Below the pieces are notes generated by a model. The model was given only the letters and a program-made list of their open reading frames with translations, did no database searches and was not told the DNA's origin. From an uncultured Solobacterium sp. (GTDB lineage: Bacteria > Bacillota_I > Bacilli_A > Erysipelotrichales > Erysipelotrichaceae): 18,407 nucleotides of DNA. The stretch lies in the NCBI GenBank assembly GCA_905194705.1, contig CAJJTI010000024.1:1-18407 (forward strand), written 5' to 3'. A program made the translations under genes and the position numbers. Position 1 is the first letter of the stretch. The number at the start of each line of letters is the position of its first letter. Of this stretch, positions 7,418 to 17,352 are shown in pieces.

Positions 7418-7738
7418 ATGACAGACGTAAAGAAAAAGAAGAAAAAAAACAAAAGAAAACTAACACCAATTTCAAAACTATTATGTTTAATTGTTATTGG
7501 TATTAGTAGTTATGGAATTTGGATTGGTGTTAATGAGATTTTAATTTACCAAAATTTAAAAGAAGAATTAAAAGAAGCTAACACTCGTTATCAGGAAGTA
7601 AAAGACGAAAATTCGTACTATACAAGTGAAAAAGAAAAGCTTCAAGATCCTGATTACATTCAAAGTTATGCACGTGGTAACTATATGCTCTCTAAAGATG
7701 GAGAACAGATTTTTTACCTACCTGAAAAAGATAACTAA
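7418..7738 (+). CDS. divIC: FtsB/DivIC-family septum protein
   Basis: This is a small bitopic division protein of the FtsB/DivIC family, part of the FtsL-DivIC-DivIB complex that activates septal wall synthesis. From the ATG at 7418 it has 106 residues: a very basic cytoplasmic N-terminus (a run of Lys), one membrane segment (LLCLIVIGISSYGIWIGV), then a coiled coil rich in Leu, Lys and Glu. It ends with the family's DPDYIQSYARGNYMLSKDGEQIFYLPE block. A GTG at 7412 would add two residues; neither start has a clear Shine-Dalgarno. The position downstream of the S4 gene matches B. subtilis yabO-divIC, which strengthens the call. Confidence 0.85.
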   Translation: MTDVKKKKKKNKRKLTPISKLLCLIVIGISSYGIWIGVNEILIYQNLKEELKEANTRYQEVKDENSYYTSEKEKLQDPDYIQSYARGNYMLSKDGEQIFYLPEKDN

Positions 7739-7805
7739 ATATTAATAAATACTTTCTAAATTTAATATTTATGCGTGCTATATTTTTATAAAGGAGGGAT
7801 TAACT

Positions 7806-8255
7806 ATGAAATATTGTCCTAACTGTGGTCAAGCTTGTAGTGACGCTGATCGTTATTGTACAAATTGTGGAGAACCTTTATCCATTAAAAATACTTACGC
7901 TACTAGACCAATTATTGATGCTGGTAATGTAAAGAAAAGATCTATTGTAGTATGTGTTATTTTATCCTTTATAACTTGTGGATTTTATTTTATTTACTGG
8001 CAATTAAAGTTAAATACAGAAATCAACTATTTATCTGGTGAAGAACATGCTGCTTCTTCTGGTGTAGTATTCTTGTTATCACTATTTACCTGTGGATTAT
8101 ATTCCATTTACTGGGCATATAAAATGGGTGAAAGAAGTGATGTAATTCATGGATCAAATAGAAGTTACCACATCTTGTTCCTCATTTTGCAGATATGTGG
8201 ATTACCTCTTATCTCAGCAATACTCATGCAAGACACAATTAACAACGTTTTATAA
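7806..8255 (+). CDS. Zinc-ribbon membrane protein, DUF4234-like
   Basis: This 149-residue protein of unknown function starts with a zinc-ribbon: C4-x2-C7 and C18-x2-C21 in CPNCGQACSDADRYCTNCG. A short linker leads to two similar membrane segments, FITCGFYFIYW (56-66) and LFTCGLYSIYW (93-103), 37 residues apart and each followed by a Lys/Asn or Lys/Glu stretch. A third hydrophobic segment lies near the end (about 122-140). The repeated TCG-x-Y-x-IYW motif resembles DUF4234 proteins. AAGGAGGG lies at 7791-7798, 7 nt before the ATG. It sits 67 nt after divIC, ends in a strong terminator, and borders oriC directly. Function cannot be read from the sequence. Confidence 0.8.
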   Translation: MKYCPNCGQACSDADRYCTNCGEPLSIKNTYATRPIIDAGNVKKRSIVVCVILSFITCGFYFIYWQLKLNTEINYLSGEEHAASSGVVFLLSLFTCGLYSIYWAYKMGERSDVIHGSNRSYHILFLILQICGLPLISAILMQDTINNVL

Positions 8256-8262
8256 TAAAACT

Positions 8263-8294
8263 GGCGGTTTTCCACAAGAAAATCGTCTTTTTTT
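8263..8294 (+). terminator. Intrinsic terminator before oriC
   Basis: GGCGGTTTTC (8263-8272) pairs with GAAAATCGTC (8278-8287), ten pairs including two G-T wobbles, around a CACAA loop, followed by seven T. It stops plus-strand transcription just before the DnaA-box cluster. The 5' arm and loop happen to contain a one-mismatch DnaA box (8268-8276). Confidence 0.85.
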
Positions 8295-8330
8295 ATATTT
8301 TATTTATATTTTCTGTATTTTACACACAGA

Positions 8331-8638
8331 TTATCCACACCTTATACACAAACAAAAGTTTTCATTTTTCCACATATGTTAATTATTGTAGAAAGTAAAA
8401 ATAATGGCTTAATCATACGGTTTTTTAATGTGCATAACTATATGTTTTAAAAATACTATTTTTGAATTACCCACAAAATACACACTTTTCCACACTGTTA
8501 ATTATTATTCCACATTTTATAAACAATTTAATTTTGTGGAAAACTGTGGATAAGTGGAAAAACTATGTTTTATAGGCAAATATTCCTTAATTTGTTTATT
8601 GTGGATAATTTTTTTAACCACAATTTTGTTGTGGATTA
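8331..8638. other. oriC: Chromosomal replication origin oriC, upstream DnaA-box cluster
   Basis: The 436-nt gap between the zinc-ribbon gene and dnaA holds three perfect DnaA boxes: TTATCCACA at 8331-8339, and its complement TGTGGATAA at 8545-8553 and 8600-8608. Eight more have one mismatch: 8342-8350, 8366-8374, 8429-8437 (complement), 8467-8475, 8486-8494, 8535-8543 (complement), 8614-8622 and 8630-8638 (complement). Left-hand boxes mostly read rightward and right-hand boxes mostly leftward, so the two halves face each other. Between them, about 8375-8465 is very AT-rich. No coding frame here looks real. Synteny with dnaA and the box density make the call secure; the exact unwinding site is not shown. 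Confidence 0.93.
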
Positions 8639-8691
8639 TTATATTTTTTGTGCTTAGAATAGTAATGTTTAGAAAGTTTTAGGTGTTTTAA

Positions 8692-10086
8692 ATGAGTATA
8701 AAAAAAGAGCAATACTACCTTAGTATTTGGCAAAAAGTTATAGATTCTTTAAAGGCGAGCGGAAATGTTTCGCCAGAAGTATTACAAAGTTTTTTTTCCA
8801 CAAGTTATATTGAAAGTATTAATCAAACAAATAACAGCTGTAAAGTTATTATTGTTGCGGATAATATCATCAATAAATCTATTGTCAGTCAATCAGATGA
8901 ACTTATTTCTTCGTGCTTAATCGAAATATTAGACTTGGATTGTCCTGTTTCAATCGATATTATTCTTGAATCAGAAATTGATACGAAGCCTAAACAAACC
9001 TTATCTGATGACGTTGTTAATTTATTTAACAGCTCTGAATTTGCAAGTATGCCTATTCAGCCAGATCGTACATTTGATAACTTTGTCGTTGGTGATTGTA
9101 ATAAAGAAAGCCAGGCTGCTGCTTTAGCTTGTGCTTTAAATCCAGGCCGTTATTTTAACCCTTTATTTATCTATGGTAATAGTGGTCTAGGTAAAACACA
9201 TTTACTAATGTCTATTGGTAACTATGTTAAACAAAATTACCCTGATCGTAAGGTATATTATATCGAATCATTAAAGTTTGTAGATAAAGTTGTAAAAGCC
9301 ATACAAAACAATAAAATTGATGAATTCAAACAGTTTATGTGCAGTATGGATGTGCTGTTAGTTGATGATATTCAGTTCTTAGCAGGAAAAGAAAAATCCC
9401 ATGAAGTCTTCTTCTCTATTTACAATGAACTAGTCAATAACCGTAAACAAATATGTATCGCATCTGATAGATTACCACGTGAAATTAGAGGTCTTGAAGA
9501 AAGATTAATCAGCCGTTTCAATCAAGGTTTAAGTGTAGGTATCGATTCTCCTGAATTTGAAACATCACTTGCTATTTTACGTATGAAAATTAAAAATAGT
9601 GGAAATGATATTGAAGAAGTTGATGAAAGAGGTTTATCTTATATCGCTTCTAACTTCTCAGGTAATATTAGAGATCTTGAAGGAGCGTGGAATAGAGTAC
9701 TGTTCTATGCCATTATGTTTCAAAAGGATAAAAACTGTATCAAGTTTGAAACTGTTGTTAACGCATTAAAAAATCAAGCTGTAGTAAGTGATAAAGATGG
9801 TTTATCACCTAAGAAAATCATCAAATGCGTAGCAGATTATTATGGCTTAACTAAACAACAAATTACCGGTAAAACCCGTACAAAGAATATCGCAAACGCT
9901 CGACATATTTCTATTTACCTATGTCGTAAAATGTTAAATCTTCCATATATCAAAATTGGTGATGAATTTGGAGGAAGAGATCATAGCACAATTATCAGTG
10001 CCTGCACTAAAGTAGAAAAACAAATGAAGAAAGAACCTGCTTTTTCTGCAGCAGTTACTGAATTAGAGAAAATGTTAAACTCATAG
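8692..10086 (+). CDS. dnaA: Chromosomal replication initiator DnaA
   Basis: This 464-residue AAA+ initiator binds DnaA boxes, opens the origin and loads the helicase. Domain I covers about 1-90 and domain II is a short variable linker. Domain III carries Walker A GNSGLGKT (162-169), Walker B LLVDDIQFL (222-230) and the ISRFNQGLSVGIDSPEFETSL region. Domain IV ends in the DNA-binding signature GGRDHSTIISACTKVE (427-442). The ATG is preceded by AGGTG (8681-8685). A possible -10 TAGAAT lies at 8655-8660 without a good -35; a DnaA box at 8630-8638 covers the expected -35 region, which would suit autorepression, though this is inferred. A further one-mismatch box lies inside the gene at 8794-8802. 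The length and motifs are normal. Confidence 0.98.
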   Translation: MSIKKEQYYLSIWQKVIDSLKASGNVSPEVLQSFFSTSYIESINQTNNSCKVIIVADNIINKSIVSQSDELISSCLIEILDLDCPVSIDIILESEIDTKPKQTLSDDVVNLFNSSEFASMPIQPDRTFDNFVVGDCNKESQAAALACALNPGRYFNPLFIYGNSGLGKTHLLMSIGNYVKQNYPDRKVYYIESLKFVDKVVKAIQNNKIDEFKQFMCSMDVLLVDDIQFLAGKEKSHEVFFSIYNELVNNRKQICIASDRLPREIRGLEERLISRFNQGLSVGIDSPEFETSLAILRMKIKNSGNDIEEVDERGLSYIASNFSGNIRDLEGAWNRVLFYAIMFQKDKNCIKFETVVNALKNQAVVSDKDGLSPKKIIKCVADYYGLTKQQITGKTRTKNIANARHISIYLCRKMLNLPYIKIGDEFGGRDHSTIISACTKVEKQMKKEPAFSAAVTELEKMLNS

Positions 10087-10230
10087 TTATAAACAAGTTA
10101 TTAACAAATTAAACACATAGAAAAAGTGTTAAAATAGTGCTTGTATAAGCTGTATATTACAGTTTTCCACATTTTCCACAGTCTTAATAGTAATAAAACA
10201 AATATTTAATATATATAAAAGGAGCTTAAA
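10087..10230. other. dnaA-dnaN intergenic origin element: tandem DnaA boxes and AT-rich flank
   Basis: Two directly adjacent one-mismatch DnaA boxes (TTTTCCACA at 10163-10171 and 10172-10180) point toward dnaN. They are followed by TTAATAGTAATA (10184-10195), which has TA at every second and third position of four triplets, and then an A/T-only stretch to about 10216. The placement matches the downstream (incC) half of the bipartite B. subtilis origin, where boxes are followed by DnaA-trios and unwinding occurs. The triplets fit the NTA pattern, but the first base mostly deviates from the published preference. Confidence 0.6.
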
Positions 10231-11361
10231 ATGAATTTCAAAATTTCTAAAACCAAATTCTACAATGCATTACAAATCGTATCTCGTGCTATTTCTCCTA
10301 ATTCACCTGTTCCATCATTATGTGGTGTCTTAATTGAAGCTGGTAATGACGGAATTACATTAACAGGTAGTGATGGTGATATTTCAATTCGTATGCATTT
10401 ATCAAATACAATCGATGAAAATCTAAATTTATCTGTACTAGAAGAAGGCAGTGTAGTTATCGATTCAAGATATATTACTGCTATCGCATCTAAAATGAAT
10501 TCTAATGATATTCAAGTTGAAATTATCGATGGTACTTTAACTAGATTTTCTTCTTTGAAAACAGAATATAAAATTAATGGTTATAGAGCATCGGATTATC
10601 CTTCAATTGATTTCAATACACCTGCAACAAACTTCACAATTAAATCTTCAGATTTAACAGAAATTATTGAAAGCACTGCATTTGCAACAAGCGTAAAAGA
10701 AACTAGACCTGTTTTAACTGGTGTAAATTTCCAAAGTAATGGAACAGAAATAGTCGCTACTGCTACAGACTCATATAGACTTGCTAAAAAAACATATCCA
10801 TTAACAGCTGAAGCATTTAATGTCACAATTCCTGCTAAGAGCTTAAATGAAGCTAAATCAATCTTCAATAATGAAAATGATGATATTCAAATCTCATTAG
10901 ACACAAAGAAAGTTCAATTCAGCAATGATTCTATCTTAATGCAATCTAGACTATTAGAAGGTGGTTTCCCTGAAACAGAAAGACTTATTCCAAAAGAATT
11001 TGCATATAAGTTAGTTATTAATAGACAAGATCTAATTAGTGCTATTGATAGAAATATGTTTATTAAAAATGAAAAAATGACATTAAATAGATTACAAATT
11101 AATAATAAAGATGATATCAGTTTAACAAACAAATCACAGGAAATTGGTGAATCTATTGAAACAATGAACGCTATCAGCTATGAAGGTGAACCAATAGATA
11201 TTAGCTTTGCTGGTAACTATGTTATGGACGCAGCTAAAGCCCTTGATACAGTAAATATTAAAATTCAATTTACTGGTTCAATGAAGCCATTTGTATTAAC
11301 AAATGACAGTGAAGATAGCAGTGTTTTACAACTAGTTTTACCAGTAAAAACTTATAACTAA
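10231..11361 (+). CDS. dnaN: DNA polymerase III beta subunit (sliding clamp)
   Basis: This 376-residue ring-forming clamp holds the replicative polymerase and other enzymes on DNA. It begins MNFKISKTKFYNALQIVSRAISPNSPVPSLCGVLI, the usual first-domain start, and shows the three-domain length. A recognisable internal block is TRPVLTGVNFQSNGTEIVATATDSYRLAKK, and the C-terminus (GSMKPFVLTNDSEDSSVLQLVLPVKTYN) is the family's last strand with the peptide-binding pocket residues. AAAAGGAGC lies just before the ATG. A terminator follows, so dnaA-dnaN is separated from the yaaA-recF-gyrBA operon. Confidence 0.98.
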   Translation: MNFKISKTKFYNALQIVSRAISPNSPVPSLCGVLIEAGNDGITLTGSDGDISIRMHLSNTIDENLNLSVLEEGSVVIDSRYITAIASKMNSNDIQVEIIDGTLTRFSSLKTEYKINGYRASDYPSIDFNTPATNFTIKSSDLTEIIESTAFATSVKETRPVLTGVNFQSNGTEIVATATDSYRLAKKTYPLTAEAFNVTIPAKSLNEAKSIFNNENDDIQISLDTKKVQFSNDSILMQSRLLEGGFPETERLIPKEFAYKLVINRQDLISAIDRNMFIKNEKMTLNRLQINNKDDISLTNKSQEIGESIETMNAISYEGEPIDISFAGNYVMDAAKALDTVNIKIQFTGSMKPFVLTNDSEDSSVLQLVLPVKTYN

Positions 11362-11369
11362 AATAATGT

Positions 11370-11399
11370 AAAAGAGGAAAAATTTAAACCTCTTTTTTT
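11370..11399 (+). terminator. Intrinsic terminator after dnaN
   Basis: AAAAGAGG (11370-11377) pairs with CCTCTTTT (11389-11396) around an 11-nt A/T loop, and the T-run continues to 11399. It starts 8 nt after the dnaN stop codon. Confidence 0.85.
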
Positions 11400-11452
11400 A
11401 TGCTTTTTCTGCATGGTAAGGCCATTTTTTGAATGATTAATAGGCCATTTTA

Positions 11453-11461
11453 TGGTATAAT
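11453..11461 (+). promoter_or_regulatory. Extended -10 promoter of yaaA-recF-gyrB-gyrA
   Basis: TGGTATAAT is a perfect extended -10 element (TGn plus TATAAT). No good -35 sits 16-18 nt upstream; TTGAAT at 11429-11434 is 21 nt away. Predicted initiation is near 11468, about 27 nt before the yaaA ATG, whose AAGGAAGG ribosome-binding site is at 11476-11483. Two copies of AGGCCATTTT (11419-11428, 11442-11451) flank the expected -35 position. Confidence 0.7.
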
Positions 11462-11494
11462 ATTTAAGGTTTTGTAAGGAAGGAAAAACTATTT

Positions 11495-11691
11495 ATGGTT
11501 GCTATAAAAACAGAGTATATTAAGCTTTCACAATTCATGAAATTTGCAGGTATTGTTAATACTGGTGGTGAAGCAAAAATTCTATTAAGTGAAGCTGATA
11601 TTACCGTAAATGGAGAAGCTGAAAATAGACCTGGAAGAAAATTGTATCCAAATGATGTTGTCATAATTGATGGAAGAAAGTACGTTATTGA

Positions 11692-11695
<4 letters not shown>
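11495..11695 (+). CDS. yaaA: S4-domain RNA-binding protein YaaA
   Basis: This 66-residue S4-domain protein is of the type always found between dnaN and recF in Firmicutes (B. subtilis YaaA). Conserved landmarks are YIKLSQFMKFAGIVNTGGEAK, then VNGEAENRPGRKLYPNDVV. It is expected to bind RNA, probably on the ribosome, but its exact role is not settled. AAGGAAGG precedes the ATG. The stop overlaps the recF start by ATGA. It is the first gene of a four-gene operon. Confidence 0.9.
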
Positions 11696-14749
<3,054 letters not shown>

Positions 14750-14763
14750 GGAGGTCAAATAGA

Positions 14764-17295
14764 ATGGCACAAGATGAATTTATGGAATTTGATGAAAACG
14801 AATTTGACCCGGGAAATATTACAGAAACAGAATTAACTAAAGAAATAAAAAGAGACTTTCTAGATTACTCAATGTCCGTTATTGTAGCTCGTGCTTTACC
14901 GGATGTAAGAGATGGTTTAAAACCAGTTCAAAGAAGAATTTTATATGCAATGAATGAAATGAACAACGGTCCTGATAAACCATACCGTAAATGTGCTCGT
15001 ATTGTTGGTGATACCATGGGTAAATATCACCCTCATGGTGATAGTTCTATTTATGGTGCATTAGTATACATGGCTCAACCTTGGAATATGAGAAGTGTTC
15101 TTGTTGATGGTCATGGTAACTTTGGTTCTATGGATGGTGATGGAGCTGCGGCTATGCGTTATACCGAAGCTCGTATGTCTAAGATTGCTGTAGAAATGCT
15201 TAGAGACTTAGATAAAGAAACAGTAGATATGGTAGATAACTATGATGGTGAAGAAAAAGAACCATCAGTTCTTCCTTCTCGTTTCCCAAATCTAGTTGTA
15301 AATGGTTCAAGTGGTATTGCAGTAGGTATGGCAACAAACGTTGCTCCACATAACTTAGGTGAAACAATTGATGCAATTAAAGCATTAATGGATAACCCAG
15401 AGATGACAGTTATCGATTTAATGGAATATATGAAAGGTCCTGACTTTCCTACAGGAGCATATATTTTAGGTAGATCTGGTATTAAATCATCTTTTGAAAC
15501 AGGTAGAGGCTCTGTTATTATGAGAGCTAAAACAACTGTAGATGAACTTCCAAATGGTAAACCAAGAATTATCGTTACAGAATTACCATATATGGTGAAT
15601 AAAGCAGTTCTAGTAAAAAGAATCGCTGATTTAGCTAGAGAAAAAACAATTGATGGTATTACAGATTTACGTGATGAATCTAATATGAGTGGTATTCGTA
15701 TCGTTATGGAATTACGTAAAGATGTTCAACCTGAAGTTATTTTGAATCAATTGTATAGAATGACACCATTACAATCTAACTTTGCTGTAAATAATGTCGT
15801 TTTATTTGATGGTGCACCAAAGCTTGTTGGTATGAAGGGTTTACTAAATGGTTATATTCATTTCCAACATGAAGTTATTACACGTCGTACACAATTTGAT
15901 TTAAAGAAAGCAGAAGCTCGTGCGCATATCTTAGAAGGTTTAAGAATTGCAGTAGATAATTTAGATGATATTATTCATACAATTCGTAATTCAAAAGATG
16001 CTAATGAAGCAATGCCAAGATTAATGGATGGTTTTGGCTTAGATGAAATTCAAGCTAAAGCAATTCTAGATATGCAGTTTAGAAGACTAACTGGCTTAGA
16101 AAGAGAAAGAATTGAAAATGAATATCAGGATTTATTAATTAAAATTGCTGATTTAAAAGATATTCTTGCTCATGATGAAAGAATTCGTCAAATATTAAAA
16201 GATGAATTAACAGAAGTTAAAGCTAAATATGATACACCTAGAAGAAGTGAAATCATTGAAGCAGATGCTTCTATGGAAGATGAAGATTTAATACCTGTAC
16301 AAGATATCATGATCACTTTATCAAGTAATGGATATATCAAGAGAATTACAAGTGATACATACCGTGTTCAAAATAGAGGTGGTAAAGGTATCAAGGGTAT
16401 GGAACTTAATAAAGATGATGTGATTGATCAGTTTGTAAGTCTTTCAACTCATGACAATTTATTAATCTTTACAAATCTTGGTAGAGTATATAGAATCCGT
16501 GGTTTCAATGTACCTGAATACAGTAGAACTTCAAAAGGATTACCTATCGTTAACTTATTACCAATGGATAAAGAAGAAAAAGTTAAAGCTCTTGTACCAT
16601 ATGGTAGAGAAGATGAAGCTCAATTCTTATTCTTTGTAACTAGAAAAGGTCTTGTAAAGAGAACTACTGTTGAAGAATTCTCTAATATCAATAAAAACGG
16701 TAAGATTGCCTTGAAGCTAAATGAAGATGATGAACTTGCCTTTGTTAAAGGAACTAAGGGTAATGAAGATATTCTTATTGCTATATCAAATGGTAAAGTA
16801 GTTCGTTTCAAAGAAGATACATTAAGACCATTAAGCCGTACTGCAATTGGTGTTAAGGGTGCAAATATTGACGGTGGTGAAGTTATTGGAATGGCTACAA
16901 GTGAAGAGGGTAATAAAGTATTAACTGTAACAGAAAATGGTTATGGTAAGTTATCTGAACTTGAAGAATTCCGCGCAACAAATCGTGGTGCAAAAGGTGT
17001 TAAAGCTTTAACAGTAAACGAAAAAACAGGTAATCTTGTTTGCTTGAAAGCTGTACAAGGTAATGAAGACTGTATGATTATTACTAATGATGGTATAGTT
17101 ATCCGTATTTCATTGACACAGGTATCTGTATATAGTCGTGGTGCTCAAGGGGTAAGACTCATCAATGTTGGTGATGATAAGATGGTATCTAATGTAGCAA
17201 TTGTTTCTCCAGAAGAATCAGAAGAAGAAACAATTGATACTGAAGAAACTACAGAAGCACCAACTGCCGAAACAATCGAAGAAACAAAAGAATAA
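14764..17295 (+). CDS. gyrA: DNA gyrase subunit A
   Basis: This 843-residue subunit breaks and rejoins DNA. Its active-site Tyr133 is in AAMRYTEAR (E. coli Tyr122). The N-terminus has an acidic extension of about 11 residues compared with E. coli. The quinolone region reads HPHGDSSIYG (89-98): Ser94 keeps the E. coli Ser83 position, but Gly98 replaces the usual Asp/Glu87. The C-terminal beta-pinwheel carries the GyrA box QNRGGKG at 536-542, with Asn at the second position where Arg or Lys is usual. This box separates gyrase from topoisomerase IV, so the call is GyrA. The tail is strongly acidic. AAGGAGG lies 9 nt upstream of the ATG. A terminator follows. Confidence 0.97.
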   Translation: MAQDEFMEFDENEFDPGNITETELTKEIKRDFLDYSMSVIVARALPDVRDGLKPVQRRILYAMNEMNNGPDKPYRKCARIVGDTMGKYHPHGDSSIYGALVYMAQPWNMRSVLVDGHGNFGSMDGDGAAAMRYTEARMSKIAVEMLRDLDKETVDMVDNYDGEEKEPSVLPSRFPNLVVNGSSGIAVGMATNVAPHNLGETIDAIKALMDNPEMTVIDLMEYMKGPDFPTGAYILGRSGIKSSFETGRGSVIMRAKTTVDELPNGKPRIIVTELPYMVNKAVLVKRIADLAREKTIDGITDLRDESNMSGIRIVMELRKDVQPEVILNQLYRMTPLQSNFAVNNVVLFDGAPKLVGMKGLLNGYIHFQHEVITRRTQFDLKKAEARAHILEGLRIAVDNLDDIIHTIRNSKDANEAMPRLMDGFGLDEIQAKAILDMQFRRLTGLERERIENEYQDLLIKIADLKDILAHDERIRQILKDELTEVKAKYDTPRRSEIIEADASMEDEDLIPVQDIMITLSSNGYIKRITSDTYRVQNRGGKGIKGMELNKDDVIDQFVSLSTHDNLLIFTNLGRVYRIRGFNVPEYSRTSKGLPIVNLLPMDKEEKVKALVPYGREDEAQFLFFVTRKGLVKRTTVEEFSNINKNGKIALKLNEDDELAFVKGTKGNEDILIAISNGKVVRFKEDTLRPLSRTAIGVKGANIDGGEVIGMATSEEGNKVLTVTENGYGKLSELEEFRATNRGAKGVKALTVNEKTGNLVCLKAVQGNEDCMIITNDGIVIRISLTQVSVYSRGAQGVRLINVGDDKMVSNVAIVSPEESEEETIDTEETTEAPTAETIEETKE

Positions 17296-17300
17296 AAATG

Positions 17301-17352
17301 AAAAGAGAGTAATGAAGTTATGCTGAATAGATTGCTTCAAAACTCTCTTTTT
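17301..17352 (+). terminator. Intrinsic terminator after gyrA
   Basis: AAAAGAGAGT (17301-17310) pairs with ACTCTCTTTT (17342-17351). A smaller inner stem, TGAAG with CTTCA (17313-17317 and 17335-17339), sits inside the loop, and a T-run follows the 3' arm. It ends the yaaA-recF-gyrB-gyrA operon. The minus-strand frame from the right runs into this hairpin and stops in it. Confidence 0.8.

Noticed and set aside
7737..7770. AAATATTAA and TTAATATTT inverted repeat after divIC as a terminator
   Set aside because: The 9-bp stem contains only A and T, the loop is long and no T-run follows. It is unlikely to terminate; divIC and the next gene may simply be co-transcribed.
7779..7784. TATATT with an upstream TG as an extended -10 promoter for the zinc-ribbon gene
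   Set aside because: It has a mismatch, no -35, and would start transcription at the ribosome-binding site itself. Too weak to list as a feature.
8149..8382. 77-residue plus-strand frame overlapping the zinc-ribbon gene and the terminator
   Set aside because: It overlaps a supported gene in another frame, crosses the terminator and enters the DnaA-box region; its composition is not protein-like.
8300..8691. CRISPR-like array suggested by the repeated CCACA words upstream of dnaA
   Set aside because: The repeated units are 9-bp DnaA boxes in both orientations with irregular spacing, which is an origin and not a CRISPR array.
16369..16389. Possibility that the gyrA gene is really parC
   Set aside because: A GyrA-box form QNRGGKG is present, the gene follows gyrB in the recF operon, and the length and tail fit GyrA.
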